Origin: Pseudeuparius sepicola
Taxonomy: Eukaryota > Arthropoda > Insecta > Coleoptera > Anthribidae
Direction of reading: 5' to 3'
Length of the DNA: 64,000 nucleotides
Assembly: GCA_963920635.1 (NCBI GenBank)
Contig: OY987303.1
Span: forward strand, 54,497,223-54,561,222
The notes beneath the pieces were generated by a model. It was not told where the DNA came from, did no database searches, and saw only the letters and a program-made list of their open reading frames with translations. The translations under genes were made by a program, and so were the position numbers. Shown here in pieces: positions 10,838-20,999 of the stretch (its first letter is position 1; every line of letters begins with the position of its first letter).

Positions 10838-11482
10838 GTCGTTTTCAGGGACTGTTTCTTTAAAATAAGGGGACCCAGCATGTCACAGTCTATCACATAG
10901 GAAAAGTGAAGCCTTGAGGGGAAGTTTGTTTTCTGTATACTCCAAGGAGACCACAAGAGGGCTGGTACAAGGTTATGATATATGTCAATGTCCATCAGGT
11001 TTTATGTGACATGCCAGTGCCGCATAGATTCTAAAGGAGGCAAAATATTTCCCATCATAATTCACAATGTTTAAGTTTTCTAACTTCCAGATACTCAGAT
11101 GATGTGTCAATTAAAGGTAAAGTAGTAGTCCCAATAATTGCAACCCGATTTTTCTTTTACCACCTTTAGTAATTCTACAATTCCCATTGCGTGGGCATTA
11201 CGTGTAAGTAGGTAGTTCAAAACAAAAATCGTATTTCGTAAATTTTAAATTATTAAGCAGGTATAGCTTCAGTCAGGTCGTTTTTTAAAGAGTTTTTATC
11301 TTCGACTACAAGTTTATTTTAAGTTTGTGTTGGGAGAGAAATAAAATTACAAACATTTTATAATTAACACCGAGAAAAACTACATGATTAGAACTACTAT
11401 AGACCTAATCTTATTATTAATTGTTGGCTGTACTGGCTGGGAGGTGGATCGAAGGGTACAACAAAACTACTTTCTTCAAAAT

Positions 11483-11519
11483 GTCGACGTTTCGTCAATT
11501 ATATTGACATCATCAGGAC
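11483..11519 (-). ncRNA. Hammerhead ribozyme core, left arm
   Basis: On the minus strand the order is GTC, CTGATGA, stem II GTCAAT-ATA-ATTGAC, then GAAACGTC and GAC. It is the exact inverted copy of the core at 12078 and so would be transcribed from the opposite strand. See that entry for the structural reading. Confidence 0.8.
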
Positions 11520-12077
11520 TCTACAATAGAATAAAAGTAGGTATATAAACAAAACAACATGAAAACTGGGAGCAGTATACATTAAAAAATGATAATAAAA
11601 CATATAATTAAAATTACAAACATTAAAATATCTTGTACTTACATTGAAACGTAGTTTTTTGTGTCATGACTTAAAATTATGTACATATCACAGAACAACT
11701 AGGTAGTGGGACAAAACAAAACAGCAGATGGCTTTCATACACGAAAAATTATAGCAATGGTCAATATAGAATTCTTACCATGTGGAGCTGCCAGTATTTT
11801 TTATCTTTTCAACAGATAAGGAGTTTATAAAAAGAAGGAATACAGATAGGTGGACAGGCAGAAAGCCATCTGCTGTTTTGTTTTGTCCCACTACCTAGTT
11901 GTTCTGTGATATGTACATAATTTTAAGTCATGACACAAAAAACTACGTTTCAATGTAAGTACAAGATATTTTAATGTGTGTAATTTTAATTATATGTTTT
12001 ATTATCATTTTTTAATGTATACTGCTCCCAGTTTTCATGTTGTTTTGTTTATATACCTACTTTTATTCTATTGTAGA

Positions 12078-12114
12078 GTCCTGATGATGTCAATATAATT
12101 GACGAAACGTCGAC
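12078..12114 (+). ncRNA. Hammerhead ribozyme core, right arm
   Basis: Self-cleaving RNA motif. The conserved CUGAUGA lies at 12081-12087. A six-base-pair stem II (GTCAAT/ATTGAC, loop ATA) precedes GAAA at 12104-12107. Stem III is minimal (ACGU), giving GAAACGUC with a GUC cleavage triplet ending at 12111. Stem I starts with GTC (12078-12080) pairing GAC (12112-12114). The very short stem III is typical of hammerheads in Penelope-like elements, which are thought to act as dimers. Activity is inferred from the consensus, not shown. Confidence 0.82.
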
Positions 12115-12303
12115 ATTTTGAAGAAAGTAGTTTTGTTGTACCCTTCGATCCACCTCCCAGCCAGTACAGCCAACAATTAATAATTACTTGGATCGCTAAA
12201 CACCACATCTAACTAATCTTATTAGTCCATCCCGAAATCTGTGAAAGTTCTGTGGGTAGATACATTCCACATTGGAAGAAATCTCAAGATATTACAAATG
12301 GAT

Positions 12304-12483
12304 AAAAAATGCTGCAAGAACTTTTTGAAGGCTCTGTTCTGTCTAAACTTCTGCTTGTGTTGAGATGCTGCAAGAAGAAAACCATAGAAGAGCCAGTTAT
12401 CAGGAAACCGTCTATCATCAGCATCAGCAGTAAGAAAAAGAGCTTGACTCCAACCACTCTTCCACCACCAGAGGTGAGAACTG
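12304..12483 (+). CDS. Unrecognised 59-codon frame in the hAT-like element
   Basis: The frame begins MLQELFEGSVLSKLLLVLRC and ends SLTPTTLPPPEVRTA. The lysine-rich and proline-rich tail (KKKSLTPTTLPPPE) looks protein-like, and GAGGTGAG near the end could be a splice donor. I do not recognise a family. It could be an exon fragment carried by the hAT-like element, or chance. Confidence 0.2.
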
Positions 12484-12725
12484 CTTAAAACACAAAACAA
12501 AATCATGCTAATATTGTTTTATAGGACACTAAGCCACTTTGGAAAGTACAATGCTGGGTCCCCTTAATTTAAAGAGTCCCTGGTCGTTTTAAATATTTCC
12601 GCAAAACTGGGACAGTATAAAAATATTACATGTTTCTAATTATTACAGTGTATTCGAAAGGAATTGCTGGCACCGGGAGTAATTTAATACAGGCCATAAA
12701 ATTATTAAAACACCTATTATCTAAC

Positions 12726-13206
12726 ATCCTTATAAATGAAATAATCATAAAGGCGAAATATTCATTAGTGGTTTGGCTTCGATTTCATGTTTTATACCAA
12801 GACCCTCGAACCAAGTTTGCAAATGACATTTTTCTGCAAAAGAGAAATTAAATGTTCCCGAGGCACTGGTACATCAGCAGCCCTCTAGCACTGTTCGCAA
12901 CATAGTTGTGGCATGTTCGAATATGACTGGAGTTGGAGAGGCAACCATTTATAGATTTCTGAAAGGAAGAAGGGCCACAAGGTGAACTTAGAAGCTAAGA
13001 AGAAACCAGGGAAGATGCCAACGCAAATCGACACGATGCTAAGTATGCCATAAGAACGATAGTTCTCTAATTTTATTTCAAAAAAGAGCTACCAACATTA
13101 AGTAAAATCTTGCACGCTGTGAATGAAGTCAACTATTTGTCTGTATAGTGAGTAGAACCACATTATGGGTAGTCCTTAAGGACATGAATTTTTGCTGGGA
13201 AAGTTC
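12726..13206 (+). pseudogene. N-terminal remnant of a DDE (IS630/Tc1-type) transposase, copy 1
   Basis: It is colinear with the longer copy at 28549 and carries the same broken reading frame. Recognisable pieces are RFHVLYQDPRTKFANDIFLQ, then a helix-turn-helix-like MTGVGEATIYRFLKG, then TQIDTMLSMP. Several frameshifts and stops are present. The copy is cut at 13206 by the foldback inserted there, and the catalytic part does not resume beyond it. Confidence 0.65.
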
Positions 13207-13207
13207 T

Positions 13208-14038
13208 GACACCACAGCGTTAATCAGAACAAACTAAAACCCCCGTATACCAAATTTGAACAAAAAATATACAGGTAGTTCCATTCTGCAGGGTGGGAAA
13301 GTTGAGCAAAATAGGAATTTTAAACTCACCTGGTGAGTCAAGTGTGTCATGGAATTACTTCGAAACAGTTGGATGATGAACAGGACCACTCACAGAGTCG
13401 ATGTGCAAAGATCCAATAAAAAATATACAAGGTGTTCTTCTCTGTAGCAACTCGAAATGCTGAATTTTTTAAACTTTATACAGGTCAAAAATCGAGTATA
13501 TCAAATCCACCCCAGACATTACAAACGAACTAAGTCTAAAAAATACAGAAGCCTGCCAGTCACTAAGTCCATAGAAGTTAAGATGGCTGGTGTGCCACAA
13601 CAGGAAACGCACAGAAAATGTATCATCTTAGACAGTGACTTTATTGATAAAGGTCCAACAATTTGAATTGTTTTTATTTGTTGGTTGGATGATGTAAAGA
13701 AATAAATTGCTTTTGTATTTATTAATATTTATTCAATGATTCCAGTGCACTCCTGACCAATATAAAGTTTTATAAAAATTCAGCATTTTGACATCGCCCA
13801 GAGAAAAATACCCTGTACATTTTTGTATTGAATCTTTGCACACCAACACTTTGAGTAGTCCTGTTGATCATTCATCTGTTTTGACGGGATTCTACGGCAC
13901 ACTTGACTCTCCAGATGCCTTTAAAATTCCTATTTTGCTCAATTTTGACACCCTACAGAATGGAACTCCCTGTATATTTTTTGTTCAAATTTCGTATACG
14001 GGGGTTTTAGGTTGTTCTGATTAACGCTGTGGTGTCAG
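13208..14038. mobile_element. Foldback element, TIR CTGACACCACAGCGTTAATC
   Basis: The ends CTGACACCACAGCGTTAATC (13208) and its reverse complement (ending 14038) are perfect. The inverted arms continue inward for about 280 bp with divergence (AACCCCCGTATAC, AAATATACAGG, AGCAAAATAGGAATTTTAAA). The centre (13490-13740) has one open frame (KNRVYQIHPRHYKRTKSKKY) that I do not recognise. It sits inside the DDE transposase remnant. Confidence 0.8.
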
Positions 14039-14255
14039 ATTTTAAATAAAAAAAATCGCTAAATGGTTTTCGTCATTTTTTACTAGAAAAAAAATTGTAG
14101 TAGGCCTTGAAAATTGACATTAAGACCTGAAATTTTGCACCAACGTAGAGTTTTTTGTGGCCTATTTTTAGAAAAAAAAAACGCGGCTAAAATCGGACCT
14201 AGAATACAAGTTTTACGGGGGTGTTCGCACTTAAGATGAAACACCCTGTAGATTA
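14039..14255. mobile_element. One end of an ACAGGGTGTTTC-type element
   Basis: The segment ends GATGAAACACCCTGTA (14240-14255), the inverted form of the TACAGGGTGT termini seen on many elements in the window. No opposite end was identified, so it is probably a truncated copy. Confidence 0.45.
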
Positions 14256-14361
14256 TAGGTATATTTGTTTCGAAGGTTGCAGCAAAAGAACACTAGCTCT
14301 AACGAAAGTTCAAAACATTTAAAACACAATAAGTTGGGAGGAAAGACGTTGCGTTTTAAAG

Positions 14362-15371
14362 TAGAGATGGGAAAATTCCCTCTTTACGAAAATTCCCGGA
14401 AAGTTTCCGACCAAAATTTCCGAAACTTTCGGAAAGTTTCCAATTTTCTTTTTTTAATGTTTACTTTAATTAGTCACACTTAGAGATTTCCAAAAATACC
14501 AAATATGTCATATTTTAAGTGAAATTTGCTAAAGATATTGTAGAACAGGTATAATATCACAAAATGTAAAAGTTTTGCTTTGTAATTCGTATTTTATTAT
14601 CATAATTCAAATTTCCACTTTCAGATTTTAAATTATTAGTATTATTAATTAATTACTACCTATAGTAAAAAACGTAGGAAGTGACGTTTTTTGTTAAAAA
14701 ATACTATTATTTTTTTGCAGACTTAGCTTGGACAAAAAACAATTACTCCCGCTAAACCAAAAGTGATATACAACCGTGTTGTGCAGATTTTTTATTCACT
14801 TTACTAGTCTAATGAAAATTTGCAATAAAATCGCCATCTTAATTTTAAAAAATCAGTTATTTGGTGATAACTTTTTTGTTTGAAATTAAACTGTTTTTTT
14901 TCTTGGCGGCATTCAATTCCTTGGAAAAAACTATACAAGTTTAGTTTTTGAACCACCAATGGTTACCGAGATAATCGCTCCTAACATCTTAGGTAATTGC
15001 AAATTCACATATTGTTCATATTATCTTTATTTATCTAGTTTAATTTAATTTAAACTTATTGAACTTCAGAAGTCAAAAAGTCTAATAAAAAAATATAATA
15101 AAATATATTTGATCTGTGGTCTATAGTACAGTTCATGATTCGTCTTTGTTCTTTTTTGTATTTTTTAGGTGGTCATGAATCTTGGCCAAAGGCATTTACG
15201 ACGGCAAATTTAAAATTTCTACATAAATTCCCGGCAACTTTCCGTGAAAGTTTCCCGGGAATGTTTCAAAAACTTTCAGGGAAAGTTTCCTATACCTTCA
15301 AAGTTTCTTCCTGGAAAGTTTCCAAAAACGGAGACTCTTCCGACTTGGAAAGTTTCCATTGCACATCTCTA
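14362..15371. mobile_element. hAT-like non-autonomous element, perfect 8-bp duplication TTTTAAAG
   Basis: The element starts TAGAGATGGGAAAATTCC and ends with the inverted TTGCACATCTCTA. TTTTAAAG flanks both sides (14354-14361 and 15372-15379), a perfect 8-bp target duplication. Both ends are packed with GGAAAGTTTCC-type words (14385-14450 and 15230-15358), the subterminal repeats expected of a hAT. The AT-rich interior encodes no transposase. Length 1,010 bp. Confidence 0.88.
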
Positions 15372-15399
15372 TTTTAAAGTATATTCTCACAGCAATAAC

Positions 15400-16140
15400 C
15401 TGTATCTATCTACTGTATAATATCATGAAAACTGTAGCCCACAAATTCGCCAACTGTAACTGTAATGGACCGCGTATGTACTGAATCGTCTGAATCCGTC
15501 CCTGCACCATCCAAATCGAATTCACTTCTTCCCTCTGGCGACCTACCTTAACTTAACATATCCACCCAGCAAAATACACACTCTCTTTCTACGAAGGCAT
15601 GCCGTTTAAATTGAACAATTCACCAAGTTAATCGACAATTTGACTCATAAAAATTAGCGTTTTTCCCGGTAATAAAAAGAATTAATTCGGAGACATGTAA
15701 CTTGGTCATTAATGGCAATTAAGAAGTACTCAAGTTGTGAATGATGCGGTCGGTGTAGCATACAAAAAATGGTGATTCGTTTCGGACTGGGTATGTTGGA
15801 AAACAAAGGAAATATTTCAGCAGAGGCTAAGGAATAATTCGCTGCAGAATCTTTTTGTAACGGAGATTGTTGAAAATAGTAGGTATCTACTATTGTTTTT
15901 TCTACTCAAACATGTCTATTTGTCGTTTTCTTTAAATAAATGTACATAATGAATAGGACCATTGAGTAAAGGATAACACACAACAAAAATTTAAGAAAAA
16001 ATGTTGGTAATATTTATGGTCGATATAAGATTTAGTTACCCATGGAAACAATTATGCAATAATAGTTATGACATTAATGACATTTACAATGGAATTTTTC
16101 CAAAGACATCAGAACCTATAGACAGATTTGTTTTGATAAA
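15400..16140. promoter_or_regulatory. Unique island, possible cis-regulatory DNA
   Basis: No repeat copy or coding frame was found. 15440-15760 is GC-richer than its flanks. It holds several homeodomain-type cores (CCAAGTTAATCGAC, AAGAATTAATTCGG, GGTCATTAATGGCAATTAAG). GTTACCCATGGAAAC near 16036 resembles an RFX X-box. This only suggests an enhancer-like element. Confidence 0.25.
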
Positions 16141-16179
16141 CGCTTGACGCCCAGAACTAATCACAATGTAAGCGCTCCA

Positions 16180-16315
16180 TTAAATTGTTCCGAAAATGTC
16201 GCGAGATTGTCAGAAATTGCCCCTTTTTGTCGAGTCGTAGCGAACTTATTTCGACTCTGGGCTCGGAGGCTGGCGTCGTTAGACCATTCCCCGAGTCTTC
16301 AGGTGAGGTTCCGAT
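16180..16315. repeat. Repeat fragment shared (inverted) with 59215-59320
   Basis: Words such as CTGTCAGAAATTG, TTATTTCG...GGGCTCGG and CCGAGTCTTCAGGTGAGG recur in inverted order at 59215-59320. The copy is split by the P-like element at 16316. Function unknown. Confidence 0.55.
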
Positions 16316-17144
16316 CGGCACCGTCGCAATGATAAAGGCCTGCCAGCTGGCGACGCGAAACGTCACTACGTCATCACAGGGAGGTCGGGAGGTTGCTTTT
16401 TGAAGTTGTTTATGTTTACTTGTTTGGCGATTTTCCTGTTTTAAATAACGTTTATTGTGTGTTGGACTGTGTTTTTTAGTAATATAGGACGTCGAGTTTT
16501 ATTAATAAGGTGGTAAAACAGCAGTGGTTCAGAATAAAGTGATTAAAGTTCAATTTTAGTTTATAGGTTTTAGGTTGTGTCTATAGTTTTGGACTAATTT
16601 AAATCACGTCGTGGACGTGTTCCGTTCCCAACTGCAAGGGAAACTACAAAGGTGGCCCCAAAGTGTCCGTTTTTCCTCCCTAAAGACCCCATTTTAAGGG
16701 AAAAGTGGGTTAAGGCCTTCAAAAGAGATTTTGTTCCTACACATAGTTTTCCAGGATTTTGGTTTGGACTGTTGGAGAGTGTTATACCTAACAATTTTAC
16801 GTGATTAAACGTAACCACCTTAAAATCAGTAAGTTTTATGGTTTTATTTATCCGAATTTAGTTGTGTCTAGGCAGGCAAATAAGAAATAATTGGCATTTA
16901 CGAAAATTTTACCGGTAGATATCTAAATGCATCAAAACCCCTTGAAAATATGACTTTCACTCTCGTAGATTATTATCCGTGTTGTAAAACCATGAGCTAT
17001 ATATGTAAACAATCATTTTAAAGTGGTTTTTTTTACCAAATTTACCAAGTTGACACCTCGAAATTTGAATTTGGCGCCTTAGGCTGACCTCCCTTGGGTG
17101 ACTCATCGCTTTCAGCTGGCGGGCCTTGTTATTGCGACGGTGCC
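16316..17144 (+). mobile_element. P-element-like (THAP) non-autonomous copy 1, 8-bp duplication GTTCCGAT
   Basis: The TIRs are CGGCACCGTCGCAAT at the left and GCGACGGTGCC at the right, with inner matching GCCAGCTG words and GGGAGGTC. The flanking direct repeat GTTCCGAT (16308-16315 and 17145-17152) is 8 bp, as for P elements. Inside, 16608-16770 still encodes a decayed THAP start (SWTCSVPNCKGNYKGG). The ATG is lost and stops follow. Copies lie at 49160 and, inverted, 56386. The P-superfamily call rests on the THAP motif plus 8-bp duplication. Confidence 0.82.
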
Positions 17145-17289
17145 GTTCCGATGCTTCCCAAACAAGAAAAAACATGCGATATCTAAGTGTGATTCTGGAG
17201 GAACTATAACCGGGAATCACCGGGTGTATAGTTGGTTGATGGTTGACTTTCTGTCTTTGTTTGTAGCATGTTTTTAGAGTAGTATGGAT

Positions 17290-17373
17290 TAGAGGCCCTG
17301 TATGACACGAAAAGTGACAGTTATTCGTTTTAAAACGAATAACTGTCACTTTTCGTGTCATACAGGGCCTCTA
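17290..17373. mobile_element. 84-bp perfect palindrome with 8-bp duplication GTATGGAT
   Basis: 17290-17331 is the exact reverse complement of 17332-17373, with no spacer. The end is TAGAGGCCCTGTATGACACG. GTATGGAT flanks both sides (17282-17289 and 17374-17381). Structure and duplication length fit a minimal hAT-type insertion, but such a perfect palindrome could also arise by template switching during repair. Confidence 0.85.
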
Positions 17374-17381
17374 GTATGGAT

Positions 17382-18040
17382 ATATTTAATCTTGGAGTCA
17401 AATAAAGAGCATTTTAAAAATGAGGCACCACGTTTATAGGTTTCAAAGAGTTTCAAAGCGTATATTCTCACAATAATAAGGTATGAATCAGAGAGTCATC
17501 TTGGGTTCTTCGTATGAAAAACTGAGTATTCATTTATTCGAAAAATATGCGTTTTGATATGATTTTAGTCAGGCTGCCATGTGTTTTATAATGAAGTTCA
17601 AAATAGCAAATTCCTCGGAAAACCATAGGCATACCGTTAGCCTGGACCCAAAGGGCTATTATTGTCACGTAAACTTGTATTTTAATAATTAATTTTTCTG
17701 AACAGGCTGCCAATGATAAGTATGCAAGTTCTTGAATGTTATTTAATCATTTAAACGATTTATTCGATGTAAAGTGTACTTGGATATGCGTAAACAGTAA
17801 GCCACCCAGTATAAGTCCAACATTTTAAAAATTAAGCACAGCGGATATACTTACCTAATAAAAAAATAGTTTATTTCCGCCTCCCTTTACAGTTTAGACC
17901 TTAGCAACTGTTACAATATATCACTTTTTTGGCACATAAAAAGTTCGGTACCTATACAAAAAACCTAACGGCTTTTCCTAAAGCTGGATTTTAAAATTCC
18001 CAAGGGTGCCTCAGGTAAAACTGTAACCAGATATGTATAT
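17382..18040. other. AT-rich, no gene seen
   Basis: No coding frame, repeat partner or element end was recognised in this stretch. Confidence 0.35.
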
Positions 18041-18049
18041 ATATATATG

Positions 18050-18320
18050 TATATTCACGGCTACCGCACCTTTTTTCAACGCGAATTTGATTTAGTACCT
18101 ACCCCGAAATTTAGTCTAATGGAATCGAAATTTGTAGTTGGACCGAAGAAATGATATGGCGGTGACAAAAATTACAAATGAAGTGCAAATTATGAAAGAA
18201 ATGACATCGAATTTGCATTTCTACATATGCTCAATGCTAAAGGAATGCAAATTGCGGTCGTATTTATGAATAATCTGCTCGAGTTTCGCTTGGGAATGCC
18301 CGAAAGTAAAAAGCATTTTT
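18050..18320. promoter_or_regulatory. Cluster of octamer-like motifs, possible enhancer
   Basis: The unique sequence contains ATTTGCAT near 18210 and ATGCAAAT near 18246, both perfect POU-type octamers in opposite orientation. Related words lie nearby (GTGCAAATTATG, CATATGCTCAATGC, TATTTATGAATAA). No repeat copy was found in the window. Motif clustering suggests, but does not prove, a regulatory role. Confidence 0.3.
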
Positions 18321-18771
18321 TAATCCTACTATTAACATGTCCTTGACTTAAAGAATAGTCCGCTAGATTAACTCTTTTTTGTGGAAACCGAAAGAATATA
18401 TAAATCTGGTTGTTGAATGGAGTCTTATGAAGACATTCCGTGATACTATGTATATCAAAAAGGGACCCGGTCGTTTATATGCATAAAAGTCGGCATTAAA
18501 TGAACATATTTCACCTTTTTATACTTAGCCGACTTAGGAGAAAATCTTGAAGAAATGAAGACTTGACGTGACGCCTTGTGAAGTTTAATACTGAGTTATG
18601 GTTCAAAATGTTTTGACAAAGTTTTCTAAAGTGTAAACCGCCAAAAAAGGTTATAAATGGTTATAGATTCAGCTTAAAATATGCTTATGAAAGAAAACAT
18701 TAGTACTTAAGTATTTTTTGACACCTTTGTCTTTAAACAGAGAAATACAGCGCTGCAGAATTTATTGAATA

Positions 18772-19312
18772 TACAGGATGATTCAAAGCAAAACGGCAAA
18801 CCAAAAGCGAGAAACTAAATTTTTGAGGAGTTCTCACAACGATTCTTATATCTTACAGAGCTGTTTTGTCATTTTAAAGGTACAACGGTGAAATGGCGAA
18901 GGTGAAGAGTTTGCTAATAAAAAAATGTTTTTTTCTAGTAGGCTTTGCTACTAGACCAAAACAAAAGTAACTCCAGGAGAGAAACTGTCGAAATAGTTTT
19001 ATTAACTAATTGTGTTTTGCTGTTACCTGTATATGTTGTGTCTTTGTTAATTTAATCATGGTATGTAGAAATTGACACTTTCAGCTTATTCTCCATCCCC
19101 AAAAACATAGCAGTGTTAAATTTCAGTTCAGTACCTTTATTATTTCAGGAGATGTAGCCATAATTCATTTTCATAAAATGAACTTTAACACCCTGTATCT
19201 CTTGAACAAACAACATTTATATAAGGCATATTAGCCCCAATCGTAATATTTTGGCCCAAAATATAATATGAAGTGGTTGCACTATGTGCCATTATTAATG
19301 ACTCACCCTGTA
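18772..19312. mobile_element. MITE-like element, TACAGGATGATTC...GACTCACCCTGTA
   Basis: Short imperfect TIRs begin with TA and resemble the TACAGGGTG termini of the Tc1/mariner-like elements here. Length 541 bp. No coding part seen. Confidence 0.55.
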
Positions 19313-19344
19313 TACGCACGAATATACCTAGGGAGTGTCCTACC

Positions 19345-19374
19345 ATAGCTTAAAAAATAAATCCTTAAGCTATG
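19345..19374. repeat. 30-bp palindromic insert with 8-bp direct repeats GTCCTACC
   Basis: ATAGCTTAA and TTAAGCTAT flank an 11-bp spacer. GTCCTACC occurs directly on both sides (19337-19344 and 19375-19382). See the finding on mini-palindromes. Confidence 0.6.
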
Positions 19375-19504
19375 GTCCTACCTCATTACATATATTTTAT
19401 ATTTCTAATATATTTATGACAAATTGTAAATTGAGAATTTCTGTAAGTTTAAAAAATAATAGAAAGAGAAATAAACCACGACATATGTTTTAACTGAGAA
19501 TATA

Positions 19505-19735
19505 TTATGCAGGAAGCAATCTTATTATACTTCTTGGAAAATCCGAGTCATGCTATTAAAGATGCTTCGAGATATTTGCAAATATCATGGAGCTCAGTCC
19601 AGAGAGTGTTGAAAATGCCTAAGTTTAGACTACCTATATTGTTATCGCCCAGTTCAAAAAGTGTATGAAAATTATAATTATAGAAGACGAGAATATTGCA
19701 GAGACAAGCGGAAAATGATCAGGTTATACAGGGTG
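19505..19735 (+). pseudogene. Helix-turn-helix remnant of a Tc1/mariner-like transposase
   Basis: Translated pieces read QEAILLYFLENPSHAIKDAS, RYLQISWSSVQRVLKM, then, after a frame change, KVYENYNYRRREYCRDK. They match the N-terminal DNA-binding half of insect Tc1/mariner-like transposases (ENP...A...L..S.S.V.RVLK). The catalytic domain is absent. It is followed directly by another TACAGGGTGTCCC end at 19726. Confidence 0.6.
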
Positions 19736-20089
19736 TCCCATTTTGGGTGTTTTTGGGTGTTTTTCTCAAAAATATCGGTTAATATTAAAGCTAGAGGGTT
19801 GCGGTTTTCACGTCACTGTACTACTTTTTTGAGAGGAATTTGGTGGACCAATCAGATTTTAGATAAGTTTTATAGTTTCCGCGCATTGGCGCTGGACTGA
19901 AATTTTCGATTTTTTGGAAACCTCTCTCCTGGCTACAACTTATATATATATATCGACAAATTTAATCAACTATTTTTATAGATTTTTTGGCGTAGAATCG
20001 AATGGAATAATTAGTTTTTTGGTAGCGTTAATAGTTTTTGAGATAGGAACTATGGTTTCCATTAAATAAAATATATAACTTATAAATAT
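19726..20089. mobile_element. Left part of a TACAGGGTGTCCCATTTTGG element
   Basis: The start TACAGGGTGTCCC is a typical terminus of the local MITE families. No right end was found before the next repeat begins at 20090. The interior is non-coding. Confidence 0.45.
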
Positions 20090-20730
20090 AAAACCTCAAA
20101 TTGAGCAAAACTATTAATGGCCGTGGAATGTTTATTTTAAGAGACAGAGGAAAACTTTTATATTGAAAATTGATGGCACTGAGAAGCTTTATCCACCCAG
20201 GTACTCAGATAGTTTCAGCAAATTACACAGGGTCTTCGACTCTCTTGAGACCATGAACATTTTTGTCGATTTTAGGTTTTTTTAGTACACCGCGAAAAGT
20301 TGGGTATGGAGGCCCATTCCTTTTTTATTGTCGCCTCGCTGACCAAAATTGCCATATTTTGTTTTCTTACATATTTTTGTGCGGCCTAAAATAAGCGAGA
20401 AAATCGCTTAATAAGAAATAAACAAAAAAATTCATAGCCTCAAGAGGGCCGAAGACCCTGTGTAATTTTCTGAAACTATCTGAGTAACCTTTTGCATAAA
20501 GCTTCTTAGTGCCATCAATTTTCAATATAAAAGTTTTTCTCTGTCTCTTAAAATAAACAACAATTTGAGGTTTTTTTTATATTGCGCGGCAAGTTGGCCA
20601 TGGTTGCCGATTTCTTTTGCAGCACCACTTAGCTGCCCAAAATTGCCACATTTTTGTTTCTTACGTTTTTTTTGTAGGCCGCAACATGAGCGAGAAAATC
20701 GCGGTGGTAGACCTAAAAAATCATCCTGTA
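20090..20730. mobile_element. Foldback element of the TACAGGATGATTTTTTTAGG family, left end truncated
   Basis: The left arm from CTCAAATTGAGCAAAAC to TCTTGAGACCATGAA pairs with the right arm 20430-20600. The right arm continues to its terminus AATCATCCTGTA at 20730; the left arm lacks the outer 150 bp. The family's full copy is 31345-32484. A smaller inverted segment lies in the centre. Confidence 0.75.
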
Positions 20731-20999
20731 TGTAGGTACCTGAAATCGCAAGAAAATTTTATAAAATTTCATATTTACATTTTTTTTCCAAAATTAAAAC
20801 CAAAAAAGTTAATGGAGTAGAATGTGAATTACTCTGTATAGAGTTAAAGAGAGAGATTTTAGTATTATGTTGTTTTTTTTTTAGTGAATGCAGGCAAAAT
20901 AGCAGAGCATCTGCAAGACTGTAGTCTCAACACTATCCTGATCGGAAACATTCACAAGTTCTGCGTTTTCTGTGCAAAATATATACGCCCAGGTCGATG

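Larger units (their letters stand above)
11417..12212. mobile_element. Penelope-like terminal inverted repeat, nested, 12-bp target duplication
   Basis: Two arms (11413-11736 and 11871-12186) are almost perfect reverse complements around a 134-bp spacer. The whole insert is bounded by CTAATCTTATTA at 11405-11416 and 12213-12224, a 12-bp direct repeat consistent with target duplication. Each arm contains a hammerhead ribozyme core, which is known from the pseudo-LTRs of Penelope-like elements. The arrangement fits two pLTRs in opposite orientation with the coding part lost. No reverse transcriptase remains, so the family assignment rests on ribozyme and structure. Confidence 0.7.
10846..12582. 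mobile_element. hAT-like non-autonomous element with 8-bp target duplication
   Basis: The element begins CAGGGACTGTTTCTTTAAAA and ends with the inverted form ...TTTAAAGAGTCCCTG. Inverted GGGGACCCAGCAT words lie at 10868-10880 and, inverted, at 12551-12563. Immediately outside both ends is GTCGTTTT (10838-10845 and 12583-12590), an 8-bp duplication typical of hAT insertions. No transposase is visible. The interior was later interrupted by a Penelope-like insertion (11417-12212), so the original element was about 0.93 kb. Confidence 0.8.

Noticed and set aside
13457..13666. Open frame in the centre of the foldback as a transposase
   Set aside because: No catalytic or DNA-binding signature; half of it lies in the inverted arm.
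16144..17361. Open frames on both strands over the P-like element and the 84-bp palindrome
   Set aside because: They cross TIRs, the duplicated target and the palindrome. Only the THAP start is protein-like, and it is in another frame.
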